From: Streptomyces sp. PKU-EA00015
GTDB lineage: Bacteria > Actinomycetota > Actinomycetes > Streptomycetales > Streptomycetaceae
DNA length: 64,000 nucleotides
Reading direction: 5' to 3'
Assembly: GCF_013387495.1 (NCBI RefSeq)
Contig: NZ_JABZEE010000029.1
Coordinates: forward strand, 124,001 to 188,000
In this document: piece by piece, positions 53,696-61,686 of the stretch
Numbering within the stretch: position 1 is the first letter of the stretch
Layout of the letters: each line of letters starts with the position of its first letter
The notes under the pieces: generated by a model
Databases searched by the model: none
Told to the model about the DNA's origin: nothing
What the model saw: only the letters and a program-made list of their open reading frames with translations
Program-made: the position numbers and the translations under genes

Positions 53696-54685
53696 TCACT
53701 TCGCGGTCTGCTCCGCACCGGAGGCCCGGTTCGCGGCGATCTGGCGCGACATGATCGTGGTCAGCTCGTACGCGGTGTGCGAGGCGGCGACCGCGGTGAT
53801 CTCGGCGTGGTCGTACGCCGGGGCCACCTCCACCACGTCGGCCGAGACCAGGTTGCAGGAGGACAGGCCGCGCAGGATCTCCAGGAGCTCGCGGGAGGTC
53901 ATGCCACCCGCTTCGGGGGTGCCGGTGCCGGGCGCGTGCGCCGGGTCGAGGCAGTCGATGTCGATGGAGATGTAGAGGGGCCGGTCGCCGATGCGCTGGC
54001 GCAGCTGGTCGGCGACCTCGTCGGCGCCACGGCGGTAGATGTCGGACGAGGTGACGATGCCGAAGCCCATCTTCTCGTCGTCGGTCAGGTCCTGCTTGCC
54101 GTACAGCGGGCCGCGGGTGCCGACGTGGGACAGCGCCTCGGTGTCGAGGATGCCCTCCTCGACGGCCCGGCGGAACGGCGTGCCGTGGGTGTACTCGGCG
54201 CCGAAGTACGTGTCCCACGTGTCCAGGTGCGCGTCGAAGTGCAGCAGAGCGACAGGGCCGTGCTTCTTGGCGACCGCGCGCAGCAGCGGCAGCGCGATGG
54301 TGTGGTCGCCGCCGAGCGTCATCATCCGGGCGCCGGTGGCGAGCAGGTCGTCGGCCGCGGCCTCGACCGTCTCGACGGCCTCGTTGATGTTGAACGGGTT
54401 CGCCGCGATGTCACCCGCGTCGGCGACCTGGGCGAGCGCGAAGGGCGAGGCGTCCTGCGCCGGGTTGTAGGGGCGCAGGAGCCTCGACGCCTCACGGATG
54501 GCGTTGCCGCCGAAGCGCGCGCCGGGGCGGTAGGAGACCCCGGAGTCGAAGGGCACGCCGACCACGGCGACGTCGGCGGTGCCGACCTCGTCGAGCCGCG
54601 GCAGCCGGGCGAACGTGGCGGGTCCGGCGTACCGCGGGATGCGGGACGAGTCGATCGGACCGCGCGGCTGCTCGTTGCTGCTCAT
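53696..54685 (-). CDS. Agmatinase / guanidinobutyrase (ureohydrolase)
   Basis: 329 residues from the ATG at 54683-54685 (AAGGAAGG before). Arginase-family binuclear Mn enzyme: metal ligands in GGDHTIALPLL, LLHFDAHLDTWD and SIDIDCLDPAHAPGTGTPE are all present. Hydrolyses a guanidino compound to an amine plus urea. Together with the symporter and PucR genes this fits guanidinobutyrate or agmatine use; the SYRPGARFGGNAIREASR and HTYFGAEYTHGTPF-like segments (DTYFGAEYTHGTPFRRA) are shared by agmatinases and guanidinobutyrases, so substrate is open. Confidence 0.93.
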   Translation of the reverse strand: MSSNEQPRGPIDSSRIPRYAGPATFARLPRLDEVGTADVAVVGVPFDSGVSYRPGARFGGNAIREASRLLRPYNPAQDASPFALAQVADAGDIAANPFNINEAVETVEAAADDLLATGARMMTLGGDHTIALPLLRAVAKKHGPVALLHFDAHLDTWDTYFGAEYTHGTPFRRAVEEGILDTEALSHVGTRGPLYGKQDLTDDEKMGFGIVTSSDIYRRGADEVADQLRQRIGDRPLYISIDIDCLDPAHAPGTGTPEAGGMTSRELLEILRGLSSCNLVSADVVEVAPAYDHAEITAVAASHTAYELTTIMSRQIAANRASGAEQTAK

Positions 54686-54749
54686 GTGTGATGCCTTCCT
54701 TCTTGCGCTCCGATGCGCATTCACCCGTTTGGGGATGGTTTATCAGACT

Positions 54750-56231
54750 TTAGCTGTGGACCGGGGCGGGCTCGGCGGCCGGGGCCTCCGGCTCGGCCTC
54801 GTCGCCACCGCGGCCGGCCAGCCGCTCACGCCAGTTGGCGAGCACGACCGGGTCGGTGGGCCGGGTGACCAGGCTGACGACCACGTACGCGGCGAGCGAG
54901 GCCAGCAGTCCGTAGTAGACGGGCTGGTTGGCGAGGATGCCGTAGGCCGCCATCAGGCCGACGACCGAGAGACCTCCGACGGTCACCGCGGCCAGCGCGC
55001 CCTGCACGGTGCCGCGCTTCCACAGCAGGCCGCCGAGGATGGGCACCAGCAGGCCGCCGACGAGCAGGTTGTACGCGACGGTGAGGGCCTGGACGACGTC
55101 GTTGAGGGCGATCGCGATGAGGACGACGGCGACACCCATGATCAGGATGAAGACGCGGTTGCCCTTGACCTCGTCGTGCTCGCCCTCCGCCTTCTTCGCG
55201 GTGAGACCGCGCAGCCGAGACCAGATGTCGTTGTTGGCGACCGTGGCACAGGCGATGAGCGCGCCGGAGGAGGTGGACATGACGGCGGCGAGCGCGGCGG
55301 CCAGCACGAGGCCCCGCACACCCATCGGCAGCTCGTCCTTGACGATGGTGGCGAAGGCGTCGTCGGCGCTGGGCAGCTTCGGGTAGAGCACCTTGGCGGC
55401 CGTGCCGATGACGGCGCCGGCCAGGGCGTACGCGAGACAGTACGTACCGGCGACGGTGCCGCCCCACTTGGCGACCTTGTCGGTGCGGGCGGTGAAGACC
55501 CGCTGCCAGATGTCCTGACCGATGAGCATGCCGAAGGTGTAGATCAGGACGTACGTGAAGATCGTCTCGCCGCCGATGCCGAGCGGCTCGAAGTACGCGG
55601 TCGGCAGCGCGGCCTTCATCTCGGCGAAGCCGCCCGCCTTGACGACGGCGATGGGCAGGAGCAGCAGCAGTACGCCGATGGTCTTCACCACGAACTGCAC
55701 CATGTCGGTGATGGTGATGGACCACATGCCGCCGAGGGTCGAGTAGGCGACGACGATCGTGCCGCCGAGGACGATCGCGGCGCTGCGGGGGAGGTCGAAG
55801 AGGACGTCGAAGATCGTGGCGTAGGCGATGGTCGAGGTGACCGCCAGCATCAGCGTGTACGCCCACATGACGACGCCCGAGATGACACCGGCCTTGCCGC
55901 CGTAGCGCAGGTCGAGCATCTCGGAGACGGTGTAGACCTTGAGCCGGGCGATCCGCGCGGAGAAGAAGACGGACAGCGCGAGCAGGCCGAGGCCGATGGT
56001 GAAGACCATCCAGGCGCCCGAGAGTCCGTACTTGTAGCCGAGTCCGACGCCGCCGATGGTGGACGCGCCGCCGAGGACGATGGCGGCCATGGTCCCGGAG
56101 TACATCCAGGGTCCGAGGCGGCGGCCCGCGACCAGGAACTCGCTCTTGGACTTGGCGCGGCGCATGCCCCACCAGCCCATCGCCAGCATGCTGGCCAAAT
56201 ACAGGACGATCACTGTGTAGTCGACGGCCAT
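54750..56231 (-). CDS. Sodium:solute symporter (SSS family)
   Basis: 493 residues with 13 predicted helices. SSS features: DYTVIVLYLASMLAMGWWGM, GLGYKYGLSGAWMVF, SEMLDLRYGGKAGVISGVVM and the GAVIGTAAKVLYP region; C-terminus is Glu/Pro/Ala-rich. GAGGAGGG just before the ATG. First gene of the leftward unit with agmatinase (64 bases on); likely imports the guanidino substrate. Controlled, I infer, by the divergent PucR regulator. Confidence 0.94.
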   Translation of the reverse strand: MAVDYTVIVLYLASMLAMGWWGMRRAKSKSEFLVAGRRLGPWMYSGTMAAIVLGGASTIGGVGLGYKYGLSGAWMVFTIGLGLLALSVFFSARIARLKVYTVSEMLDLRYGGKAGVISGVVMWAYTLMLAVTSTIAYATIFDVLFDLPRSAAIVLGGTIVVAYSTLGGMWSITITDMVQFVVKTIGVLLLLLPIAVVKAGGFAEMKAALPTAYFEPLGIGGETIFTYVLIYTFGMLIGQDIWQRVFTARTDKVAKWGGTVAGTYCLAYALAGAVIGTAAKVLYPKLPSADDAFATIVKDELPMGVRGLVLAAALAAVMSTSSGALIACATVANNDIWSRLRGLTAKKAEGEHDEVKGNRVFILIMGVAVVLIAIALNDVVQALTVAYNLLVGGLLVPILGGLLWKRGTVQGALAAVTVGGLSVVGLMAAYGILANQPVYYGLLASLAAYVVVSLVTRPTDPVVLANWRERLAGRGGDEAEPEAPAAEPAPVHS

Positions 56232-56413
56232 GGGGCCCTCCTCTGCTCACCTCGGTGGCGTGTCGTGCGGGGAAAGGTGCCAGGGCCGTTCGCGGGGACA
56301 TCCGCCCGTACCCGCTGCCGCTGGATGGCACGACAGTAGGTGGCCGGAAAGCGACGCTGAAGTGTACGTTTCCTCCACTGTTCCTACGATGGGTGTACGA
56401 AGGGTCCACGGTC

Positions 56414-57829
56414 ATGTCCGCACAGGAGCCCGCATCCACCCCACCGGCGCCCCCGGTCCCGCTCGCCGCACTGCTCGCCCGCCGGGACCTCGGGCTGCGC
56501 CTGCTCGCGGGTCCCGAGGACGCCGCCCTCCACTGGGTGCACACCTCCGAGATGGCGGACCCCTATCCGTACCTCCTGGGCGGTGAGCTGCTGATGACGG
56601 CGGGCGTGCAGCTCAGCGACCCGGCTCGGTACGTGGAACGGGTCGTGGAGGCGGGCGCGGCGGCACTCGGCTTCGGCGTGACACCGGTGTACGACACCGT
56701 CCCGGCGGAGCTCGTCGAGGCGTGCACACGGCACGGCCTGCCGCTGATCGAGGTGCCGCCGCAGACGCCGTTCACGGCGGTGGCCAGGGCGCTGTGGCGG
56801 CTGATGGCCCAGGCCCGCCTCCAGGAACTGCGCCGGGTGACCGAGGCCCAGCAGTCACTGGCGACGGCGGCGGCCCGGCCCGCCCCGGTCCCGGCGGTGC
56901 TCGGCGCACTGGCCTCGCGGCTCGGCGGACGTGCCGTGCTCTTCGCCCCGGACGGTACGGAGTCGGCGGCGGCGGGCCGGTCGATCCCCGACGCGGCGAG
57001 CCGGGCCCTCGCGGATCTGGCGGGCGTGGTGGGCCCGCGCCCCGGCGGACCGGCGACGGCGAGCGGGAACAGCGGCGGGCTGCGGCTCGCCGCGTACGCA
57101 CTCGGCAGTGCCGACGGCCTCACGCTCGGGGTGGCGTCGGAGCACCACGAGCCCGGGAACCACACGATCGCGGGCGTGGCGGTGGTTCTGCTCTCCCTGC
57201 TCACGGCCCCGCGGCAGGCCGCGGACTCGGCGGTACGCGACGCGGCCCTGGTCCGTCTGCTCGTCGGCGAGGCCCCGGCCGACACGGCGCGCATGCTGGA
57301 TCCGGGCCCCTGGACGGTGGTCCACGCCCGGGGCGGCGACGGGACCCCGTTCGCGGCGGCGGCGCTGGCGGCGGCGCTGGGCACCCCCCTGTTCGAGACA
57401 CCGGAGGCCACGGCGGTGCGGCTGCTGCTGCCGGCGAGCACGGCCGTCGTGGCCCAGCCCGACTGGACGCTCGGGGTCAGCGCCCCCGTCGAGGCGCGGG
57501 ACCTCGCCGCCGCCGACACGCAGGCGGCCCGTGCCGTGCGCCGTGCGCTGACGACCCGCAAACCCCTGGTGCGCCACCGCGACGCGGGCCCGTTCTCCGC
57601 CGACGCGGCCCGCGCGCGCCTGGCCCCGCTCGCGGGCTCCCCCGCGCTCGTCGAGACGCTGCGGACCTGGCTCTCGCTGCACGGCAGTTGGGACCGCACC
57701 GCCGCCGCCATGGGCATCCACCGCAACACGGTCCGCCAGCGCATCGCGCGCGTCGGCACCCTGCTGGACGAGGACCTGGACGATCCGGACGTCCGGATGG
57801 AGCTGTGGTTCGCGCTGCGGCACGGGTGA
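56414..57829 (+). CDS. PucR family transcriptional regulator
   Basis: 471 residues from the ATG at 56414. N-terminal PucR domain (VPLAALLARRDLGLRLLAGP, LGGELLMTAGVQL, GLPLIEVPPQTPFTAVARAL), a middle GGDEF-like CdaR region, and the C-terminal HTH_30: LVETLRTWLSLHGSWDRTAA then MGIHRNTVRQRIARVGTLL. PucR proteins turn on purine, amine or amino acid use genes when the inducer is present. Divergent from the symporter gene with a 182-base gap. Confidence 0.94.
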   Translation: MSAQEPASTPPAPPVPLAALLARRDLGLRLLAGPEDAALHWVHTSEMADPYPYLLGGELLMTAGVQLSDPARYVERVVEAGAAALGFGVTPVYDTVPAELVEACTRHGLPLIEVPPQTPFTAVARALWRLMAQARLQELRRVTEAQQSLATAAARPAPVPAVLGALASRLGGRAVLFAPDGTESAAAGRSIPDAASRALADLAGVVGPRPGGPATASGNSGGLRLAAYALGSADGLTLGVASEHHEPGNHTIAGVAVVLLSLLTAPRQAADSAVRDAALVRLLVGEAPADTARMLDPGPWTVVHARGGDGTPFAAAALAAALGTPLFETPEATAVRLLLPASTAVVAQPDWTLGVSAPVEARDLAAADTQAARAVRRALTTRKPLVRHRDAGPFSADAARARLAPLAGSPALVETLRTWLSLHGSWDRTAAAMGIHRNTVRQRIARVGTLLDEDLDDPDVRMELWFALRHG

Positions 57830-57916
57830 GAAGCCGGACGTCCACGGATCCGTGGGAAGCCCACCACGAACCCTTGCCAGGACTGTCGGGACAAAGCCAA
57901 GTCCCTTGAGGGCCAG

Positions 57917-58393
57917 GTGTGTTGGAATTTCCGCATGACCATCGCCCCTGACGGCACCACCCGGTCCACGCCGGACGAGCCCGCCCGCCGCCTGCGCGCC
58001 GAGATCACGCGGCTGCGCGAGGAAGCGGAGCGGCAGCGCAGGCTCGCCCACCGCAGGGCGGAGTTCTGGACCAAGGTCGACATCGCCCTCGGCTTCCCCG
58101 CGGCCCTCCTCGCCGCGACGGCCGGCGCCACGGGCCTGGCCACGGCGAACGCCCGCGTGCCCGCGGCGCTGGCGGCCCTCGCCGCGGCCGGTTTCGCGGC
58201 GGGCGCGGGCTTCCTCCGCAGCGACAACCGCCGCAGAGCCAACAAGCGGGCCCGCCACGCGTGGGCGGCGACGGAGGGCCGGGCCACGGTGAAGCTGACG
58301 CAGGAACACCTGACCCACGAGGACCTGGCCGAACTGCTGGAGTACCGTCAGGCGGCCCTCGTGGCCTACGACGGCGACGAGCCGTCGGCCTGA
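57917..58393 (+). CDS. Two-helix membrane protein (SLATT/DUF4231-like)
   Basis: 158 residues from the GTG 57917 (GAGGG four bases before); ATG 57935 is the alternative. A charged coiled-coil (ARRLRAEITRLREEAERQRR) precedes two close membrane helices (IALGFPAALLAATAGATGLA; AALAALAAAGFAAGAGFL) and a short basic/acidic tail. This layout resembles SLATT or DUF4231 proteins, which occur near nucleotide-signal defence systems, but no such system is adjacent. Function unknown. Confidence 0.8.
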   Translation: MCWNFRMTIAPDGTTRSTPDEPARRLRAEITRLREEAERQRRLAHRRAEFWTKVDIALGFPAALLAATAGATGLATANARVPAALAALAAAGFAAGAGFLRSDNRRRANKRARHAWAATEGRATVKLTQEHLTHEDLAELLEYRQAALVAYDGDEPSA

Positions 58394-58697
58394 GCGCGCC
58401 GCGAAGGCGGTCCGGTCACCCGGCGGCGAGCCGGAAGCGCCCGCAGACGATCTCGGTGCCGGGTCCGGTCCTATGCCCCACGCCGGCCCAGTAGTCGGCG
58501 TGCCGCAGCCCGTCGAACCTGTCCCACCTGGGCGGTGAGCGCAGTCACCAGGGACAAAGCGCCCCTTCGGGGCGAGGGGCGCGGCGGCGGGTCCTCTGCG
58601 TGCGCAGCATCACTCTGGACAGTTTCAACAACCGCCCGGTAACTTGTGCCTGAGCAAGCGCTTAGACATTGTCGTACCCAGTCACGAGGAGGCGTCC
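58394..58697. other. Gap with hairpin and acyl-CoA dehydrogenase promoter region
   Basis: A CGCCCC-TTC-GGGGCG hairpin at 58560-58574 may end the upstream transcript. The core AAGCGCTT (58656-58663) within TGAGCAAGCGCTTAGAC, 35 bases before the next start, could be a TetR-type site. No gene seen. Confidence 0.5.
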
Positions 58698-59855
58698 GTG
58701 CGCCGGACCGTATTCAACGAGGACCACGAGGCGTTCCGGGACACCATCCGCGCCTTCATCGAGGCCGAGGTCGTCCCCGTCTACGACGAGTGGTTCGCAG
58801 CGGGCCAGGCGCCGCGCGACTTCTACTACAAGCTCGCCGAGCTCGGCGTCTTCGGCATCCGCGTCGACGAGGAGTACGGCGGCGCCGGCATCGACTCGTA
58901 CAAGTTCGAGGCCGTGATGTACGAGGAGACCTCCCGTGCCGGCGTCCAGTTCGGCGGCTCCGGCGTGCATGTGCTGCTCGGCCTGCCGTACATCAAGATG
59001 CTCGCCAACGACGAGCAGAAGAAGCGGTTCCTGCCGAAGTTCGTCTCCGGTGAGGAGATGTGGGCACTGGCGATGACCGAGCCGGGCACCGGCTCCGACC
59101 TCGCGGGCATGAAGACCACCGCCAAGCTCTCCGAGGACGGCACCCACTACGTCCTCAACGGCGCCAAGACCTTCATCACCGGCGGCGTGCACGCCGACCG
59201 CGTGATCGTCTGCGCCCGCACGGACGCGCCCAGCGCCGAGGACCGCCGCCACGGCATCTCCCTGTTCGCCGTGGACACCAAGTCCGAGGGCTACTCCGTC
59301 GGCCGCAAGCTCGACAAGCTCGGCCTGAAGACCTCCGACACCGCCGAGCTGGCCTTCGTCGACGTCAAGGTCCCGGTCGAGGACCTGCTCGGCGAGGAGA
59401 ACAAGGGCTTCTACTACCTCGGCCACAACCTGGCCTCCGAGCGCTGGGGCATCGCCTTCGGTGCCTACGCGCAGGCCAAGGCCGCCGTGCGGTTCGCCAA
59501 GGAGTACGTCCAGGAGCGCACGGTCTTCGGCAAGCCGGTCGCCGCCTTCCAGAACACCAAGTTCGAGCTGGCCGCCTGCCAGGCCGAGGTGGACGCCGCC
59601 GAGGCCGTCGCCGACCGCGCGCTGGAGGCCCTCGACGCGGGCGAGCTGACCCCGGCCGAGGCCGCGTCCGCGAAGCTCTTCTGCACCGAGGTCGCGCACC
59701 GGGTGATCGACCGCTGCCTGCAGCTGCACGGCGGCTACGGCTTCATGAACGAGTACCCGATCGCCCGCCTGTACGCGGACAACCGCGTCAACCGCATCTA
59801 CGGCGGTACCAGCGAGATCATGAAGTCGATCATCGCGAAGGACATGGGCCTGTAA
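58698..59855 (+). CDS. Acyl-CoA dehydrogenase
   Basis: 385 residues from the GTG at 58698 (GAGGAGG before). FAD flavoprotein that puts a double bond into acyl-CoA in beta-oxidation. N-domain RRTVFNEDHEAFRDTIRAFI, FAD/substrate motif LAMTEPGTGSDLAGM, RTVFGKPVAAFQNTKFELA, and C-terminal LQLHGGYGFMNEYPIARLYAD with YGGTSEIMKSIIAKDMGL. The catalytic Glu of this subgroup is expected in the IYGGTSEIM segment. Followed 35 bases on by a thioesterase gene, so a fatty acid unit. Confidence 0.96.
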   Translation: MRRTVFNEDHEAFRDTIRAFIEAEVVPVYDEWFAAGQAPRDFYYKLAELGVFGIRVDEEYGGAGIDSYKFEAVMYEETSRAGVQFGGSGVHVLLGLPYIKMLANDEQKKRFLPKFVSGEEMWALAMTEPGTGSDLAGMKTTAKLSEDGTHYVLNGAKTFITGGVHADRVIVCARTDAPSAEDRRHGISLFAVDTKSEGYSVGRKLDKLGLKTSDTAELAFVDVKVPVEDLLGEENKGFYYLGHNLASERWGIAFGAYAQAKAAVRFAKEYVQERTVFGKPVAAFQNTKFELAACQAEVDAAEAVADRALEALDAGELTPAEAASAKLFCTEVAHRVIDRCLQLHGGYGFMNEYPIARLYADNRVNRIYGGTSEIMKSIIAKDMGL

Positions 59856-59890
59856 GGTCCCGGAAATTGCCGCACAGTAGAAAAGGTGCC

Positions 59891-60760
59891 ATGAACGAGG
59901 CACTACAGGGTCTCCTCGATCTGCTCGACCTGGAGCAGATCGAGGAGAACATCTTCCGCGGCCAGTCCCGCTCCGCCGTCGTCCCGCGCGTCTTCGGCGG
60001 TCAGGTCGCGGCCCAGGCGCTGGTCGCCGCCGGGCGTACGGTCCCCGAGGACCGCCACGCCCACTCCCTCCACGCGTACTTCCTGCGCATGGGCGACCCG
60101 GGCGCGCCGATCGTCTACAACGTCGACCGCATGCGCGACGGCCGCTCCTTCACCACGCGCCGCGTCGTCGCGGTCCAGCACGGCAAGCCGATCTTCGCCC
60201 TGTCGGCGTCCTTCCAGACATACGAGGACGGCCTGGACCACCAGACCCCGATGCCGCCCGCGCCCGACCCGGAGACGCTTCCCACCTCGCCGGAACGCCT
60301 GCGCGGGTACGACCATCTCGACCCTGCGGTCGTCGAGAGGTTCCTTGAGGCACGCCAGGCGGTCGACCTGCGCTACGTCGACGAGCCGCCGTACGGCAAG
60401 TTCGGCGAGCCCCGCGAACCGCACTCCCAGGTCTGGTTCCGCACCAACGGCAAGCTGGCCGACGACCCGCTCCTGCACGTCGTACTCTCCACGTACGTCT
60501 CGGACATGACCCTCCTCGACTCGGTGCTGCTGGCGCACGGGCGCGGCGGCTGGGCCGTCGGCGACGTGGTGGGCGCGTCACTGGACCACGCGATGTGGTT
60601 CCACCGGCCCTTCCGCGCGGACGAATGGCTGCTGTACGACCAGGAGTCGCCGTCCGCGTCCGGCGGCCGCGGCCTCGGCCAGGCACGCATCTACACCCAG
60701 GACGGGCAGCTCGCGATATCGGTCATCCAGGAGGGCGTGGTCCGCGTCCCCCGCGGCTGA
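59891..60760 (+). CDS. tesB: Acyl-CoA thioesterase II
   Basis: 289 residues. Double hotdog enzyme that splits acyl-CoA to free acid and CoA. Segments: LEQIEENIFRGQSRSAVVPR, VFGGQVAAQALVAAGRTVP, SLHAYFLRMGDPGAPIVYNV (first hotdog), and DMTLLDSVLLAHG with SLDHAMWFHRPFRADEWLLY (second; Asp-His catalytic part). AAAGG before the ATG. It acts with the acyl-CoA dehydrogenase in front, limiting or recovering CoA. Ends at a terminator shared with the toxin-antitoxin unit. Confidence 0.96.
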   Translation: MNEALQGLLDLLDLEQIEENIFRGQSRSAVVPRVFGGQVAAQALVAAGRTVPEDRHAHSLHAYFLRMGDPGAPIVYNVDRMRDGRSFTTRRVVAVQHGKPIFALSASFQTYEDGLDHQTPMPPAPDPETLPTSPERLRGYDHLDPAVVERFLEARQAVDLRYVDEPPYGKFGEPREPHSQVWFRTNGKLADDPLLHVVLSTYVSDMTLLDSVLLAHGRGGWAVGDVVGASLDHAMWFHRPFRADEWLLYDQESPSASGGRGLGQARIYTQDGQLAISVIQEGVVRVPRG

Positions 60761-60774
60761 GAGCGGCACTCACT

Positions 60775-60806
60775 CACACGCCCGCTGCTCAGGCAGCGGG
60801 CGTGTG
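60775..60806. terminator. Bidirectional terminator overlapping the antitoxin 3' end
   Basis: CACACGCCCGCTGC, loop TCAG, GCAGCGGGCGTGTG: perfect 14-pair stem. The antitoxin stop codon lies in the loop, so the hairpin's right arm codes for its last residues (AHTPAA). Confidence 0.85.
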
Positions 60807-61130
60807 TGCGTGGAACGCCACGCGCGAGGTGTCGCCGTCCAGCTCCAGACTGAGCGCGGCGTCGAGAGCCCGCGCGAGGCGGGCGAGCAGCGGCAACGTC
60901 GGCATGGTGCCGCCGAGTTCCAGCTTGGAGATCTGGGGCTGGGTCATGTCGGCGCGCTTGGCCAGCTCGGTCTGGGAGATCCCGAGCTCGGTGCGGCGGT
61001 CGTAGACGGCCTGCCCGAGGTCGAACGCCAGCCGGATCTCCTCACGCCGCCGCTCGACCTCGGGCCCCTCGCTGATGCCCTTCGCGATCCGCTTGTCGCG
61101 GGCAAGTTTCCAATGTGCGTGGCTTGTCAT
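60789..61130 (-). CDS. HigA-like XRE antitoxin
   Basis: 113 residues. N-terminal basic helix (HWKLARDKRIAKGISEGPEV) and a lambda-repressor type helix-turn-helix at about 38-95: LGISQTELAKRADMTQPQIS, KLELGGTMPTLPLLARLARA. The C-terminal SLELDGDTSRVAFHAHTPAA is typical of antitoxins in RelE/HigB pairs. Its start overlaps the toxin stop (ATGA), toxin first, as in higBA. It likely neutralises the toxin and represses the operon. Confidence 0.9.
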   Translation of the reverse strand: MTSHAHWKLARDKRIAKGISEGPEVERRREEIRLAFDLGQAVYDRRTELGISQTELAKRADMTQPQISKLELGGTMPTLPLLARLARALDAALSLELDGDTSRVAFHAHTPAA

Positions 61131-61513
61131 CGGGATCGTCCCTCCGTGATGACGCGGATATATTCCTCGTGCGCCGGTTCGTGCTCGGCCTGGCAGACGG
61201 CCTGAGCACGCTGGGCACGCTCGACTTCGGCGGCCTCCCGCTGCCGGCTCTTGCGAAAGACGGTCAGCAGGATGATCCGCCGTCCCGGCGCGAGCCGGTA
61301 AGGAAGCCGTACGGCGTCACGATTGTGCCCAAGGTCGAACCGCAACTCGCTTAGTCGGTCGCCCAGATGGCGTGAGTACGGCTCGCCGAGTGTCGTCGCG
61401 TTGCACGCGAGGCGGCCGACAAGGTGCTCGACGATGAGGTAGTCGCGCTCCGGAAGGTTGGCGAGCCACAGCCTGACCTCGGGTTCGATCTCGACGACAT
61501 AAGGATCTTCCAT
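61127..61513 (-). CDS. HigB-like RelE/ParE-superfamily toxin
   Basis: 128 residues from the ATG at 61511-61513. Phage Gp49/HigB type: VVEIEPEVRLWLANLPERDY, LGEPYSRHLGDRLSELRFDL, RLPYRLAPGRRIILLTVFRK, then a charged C-terminus (REAAEVERAQRAQ). RelE-type toxins cut mRNA on the ribosome; basic residues and the C-terminal AEHEPAHEEYIRVI are in keeping. An AT-rich imperfect palindrome at 61525-61543 just upstream should be the autoregulated promoter/operator. Confidence 0.9.
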   Translation of the reverse strand: MEDPYVVEIEPEVRLWLANLPERDYLIVEHLVGRLACNATTLGEPYSRHLGDRLSELRFDLGHNRDAVRLPYRLAPGRRIILLTVFRKSRQREAAEVERAQRAQAVCQAEHEPAHEEYIRVITEGRSR

Positions 61514-61520
61514 ACAGCCG

Positions 61521-61545
61521 AACGTATATATCGTCGAGTATATGG
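61521..61545 (-). promoter_or_regulatory. AT-rich operator/promoter of the higBA-type unit
   Basis: CGTATATATCGTCGAGTATATGG is an AT-rich, imperfect palindrome (TATA-like arms around TCGTCGA) eight to thirty bases before the toxin start, strikingly AT-rich for this genome. It fits a self-regulated toxin-antitoxin promoter. Confidence 0.5.
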
Positions 61546-61686
61546 CAGGCAGAAGCGGCAGGAAGTCCGCCAACGGAGTGAAACCGACTTCCCGGTTGAC
61601 CGCCGACAGGAAGGGGCCCCTCCTCAAGTGCCCCCGGCCGCTCAGGCCGCCGGGGTGCGCGCGGTGAAGGCGACGCGGATGCGCTC

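Noticed and set aside
57917..58393. Part of a SLATT-based defence system
   Set aside because: No nucleotide cyclase or effector gene is next to it; only a loose two-helix resemblance.
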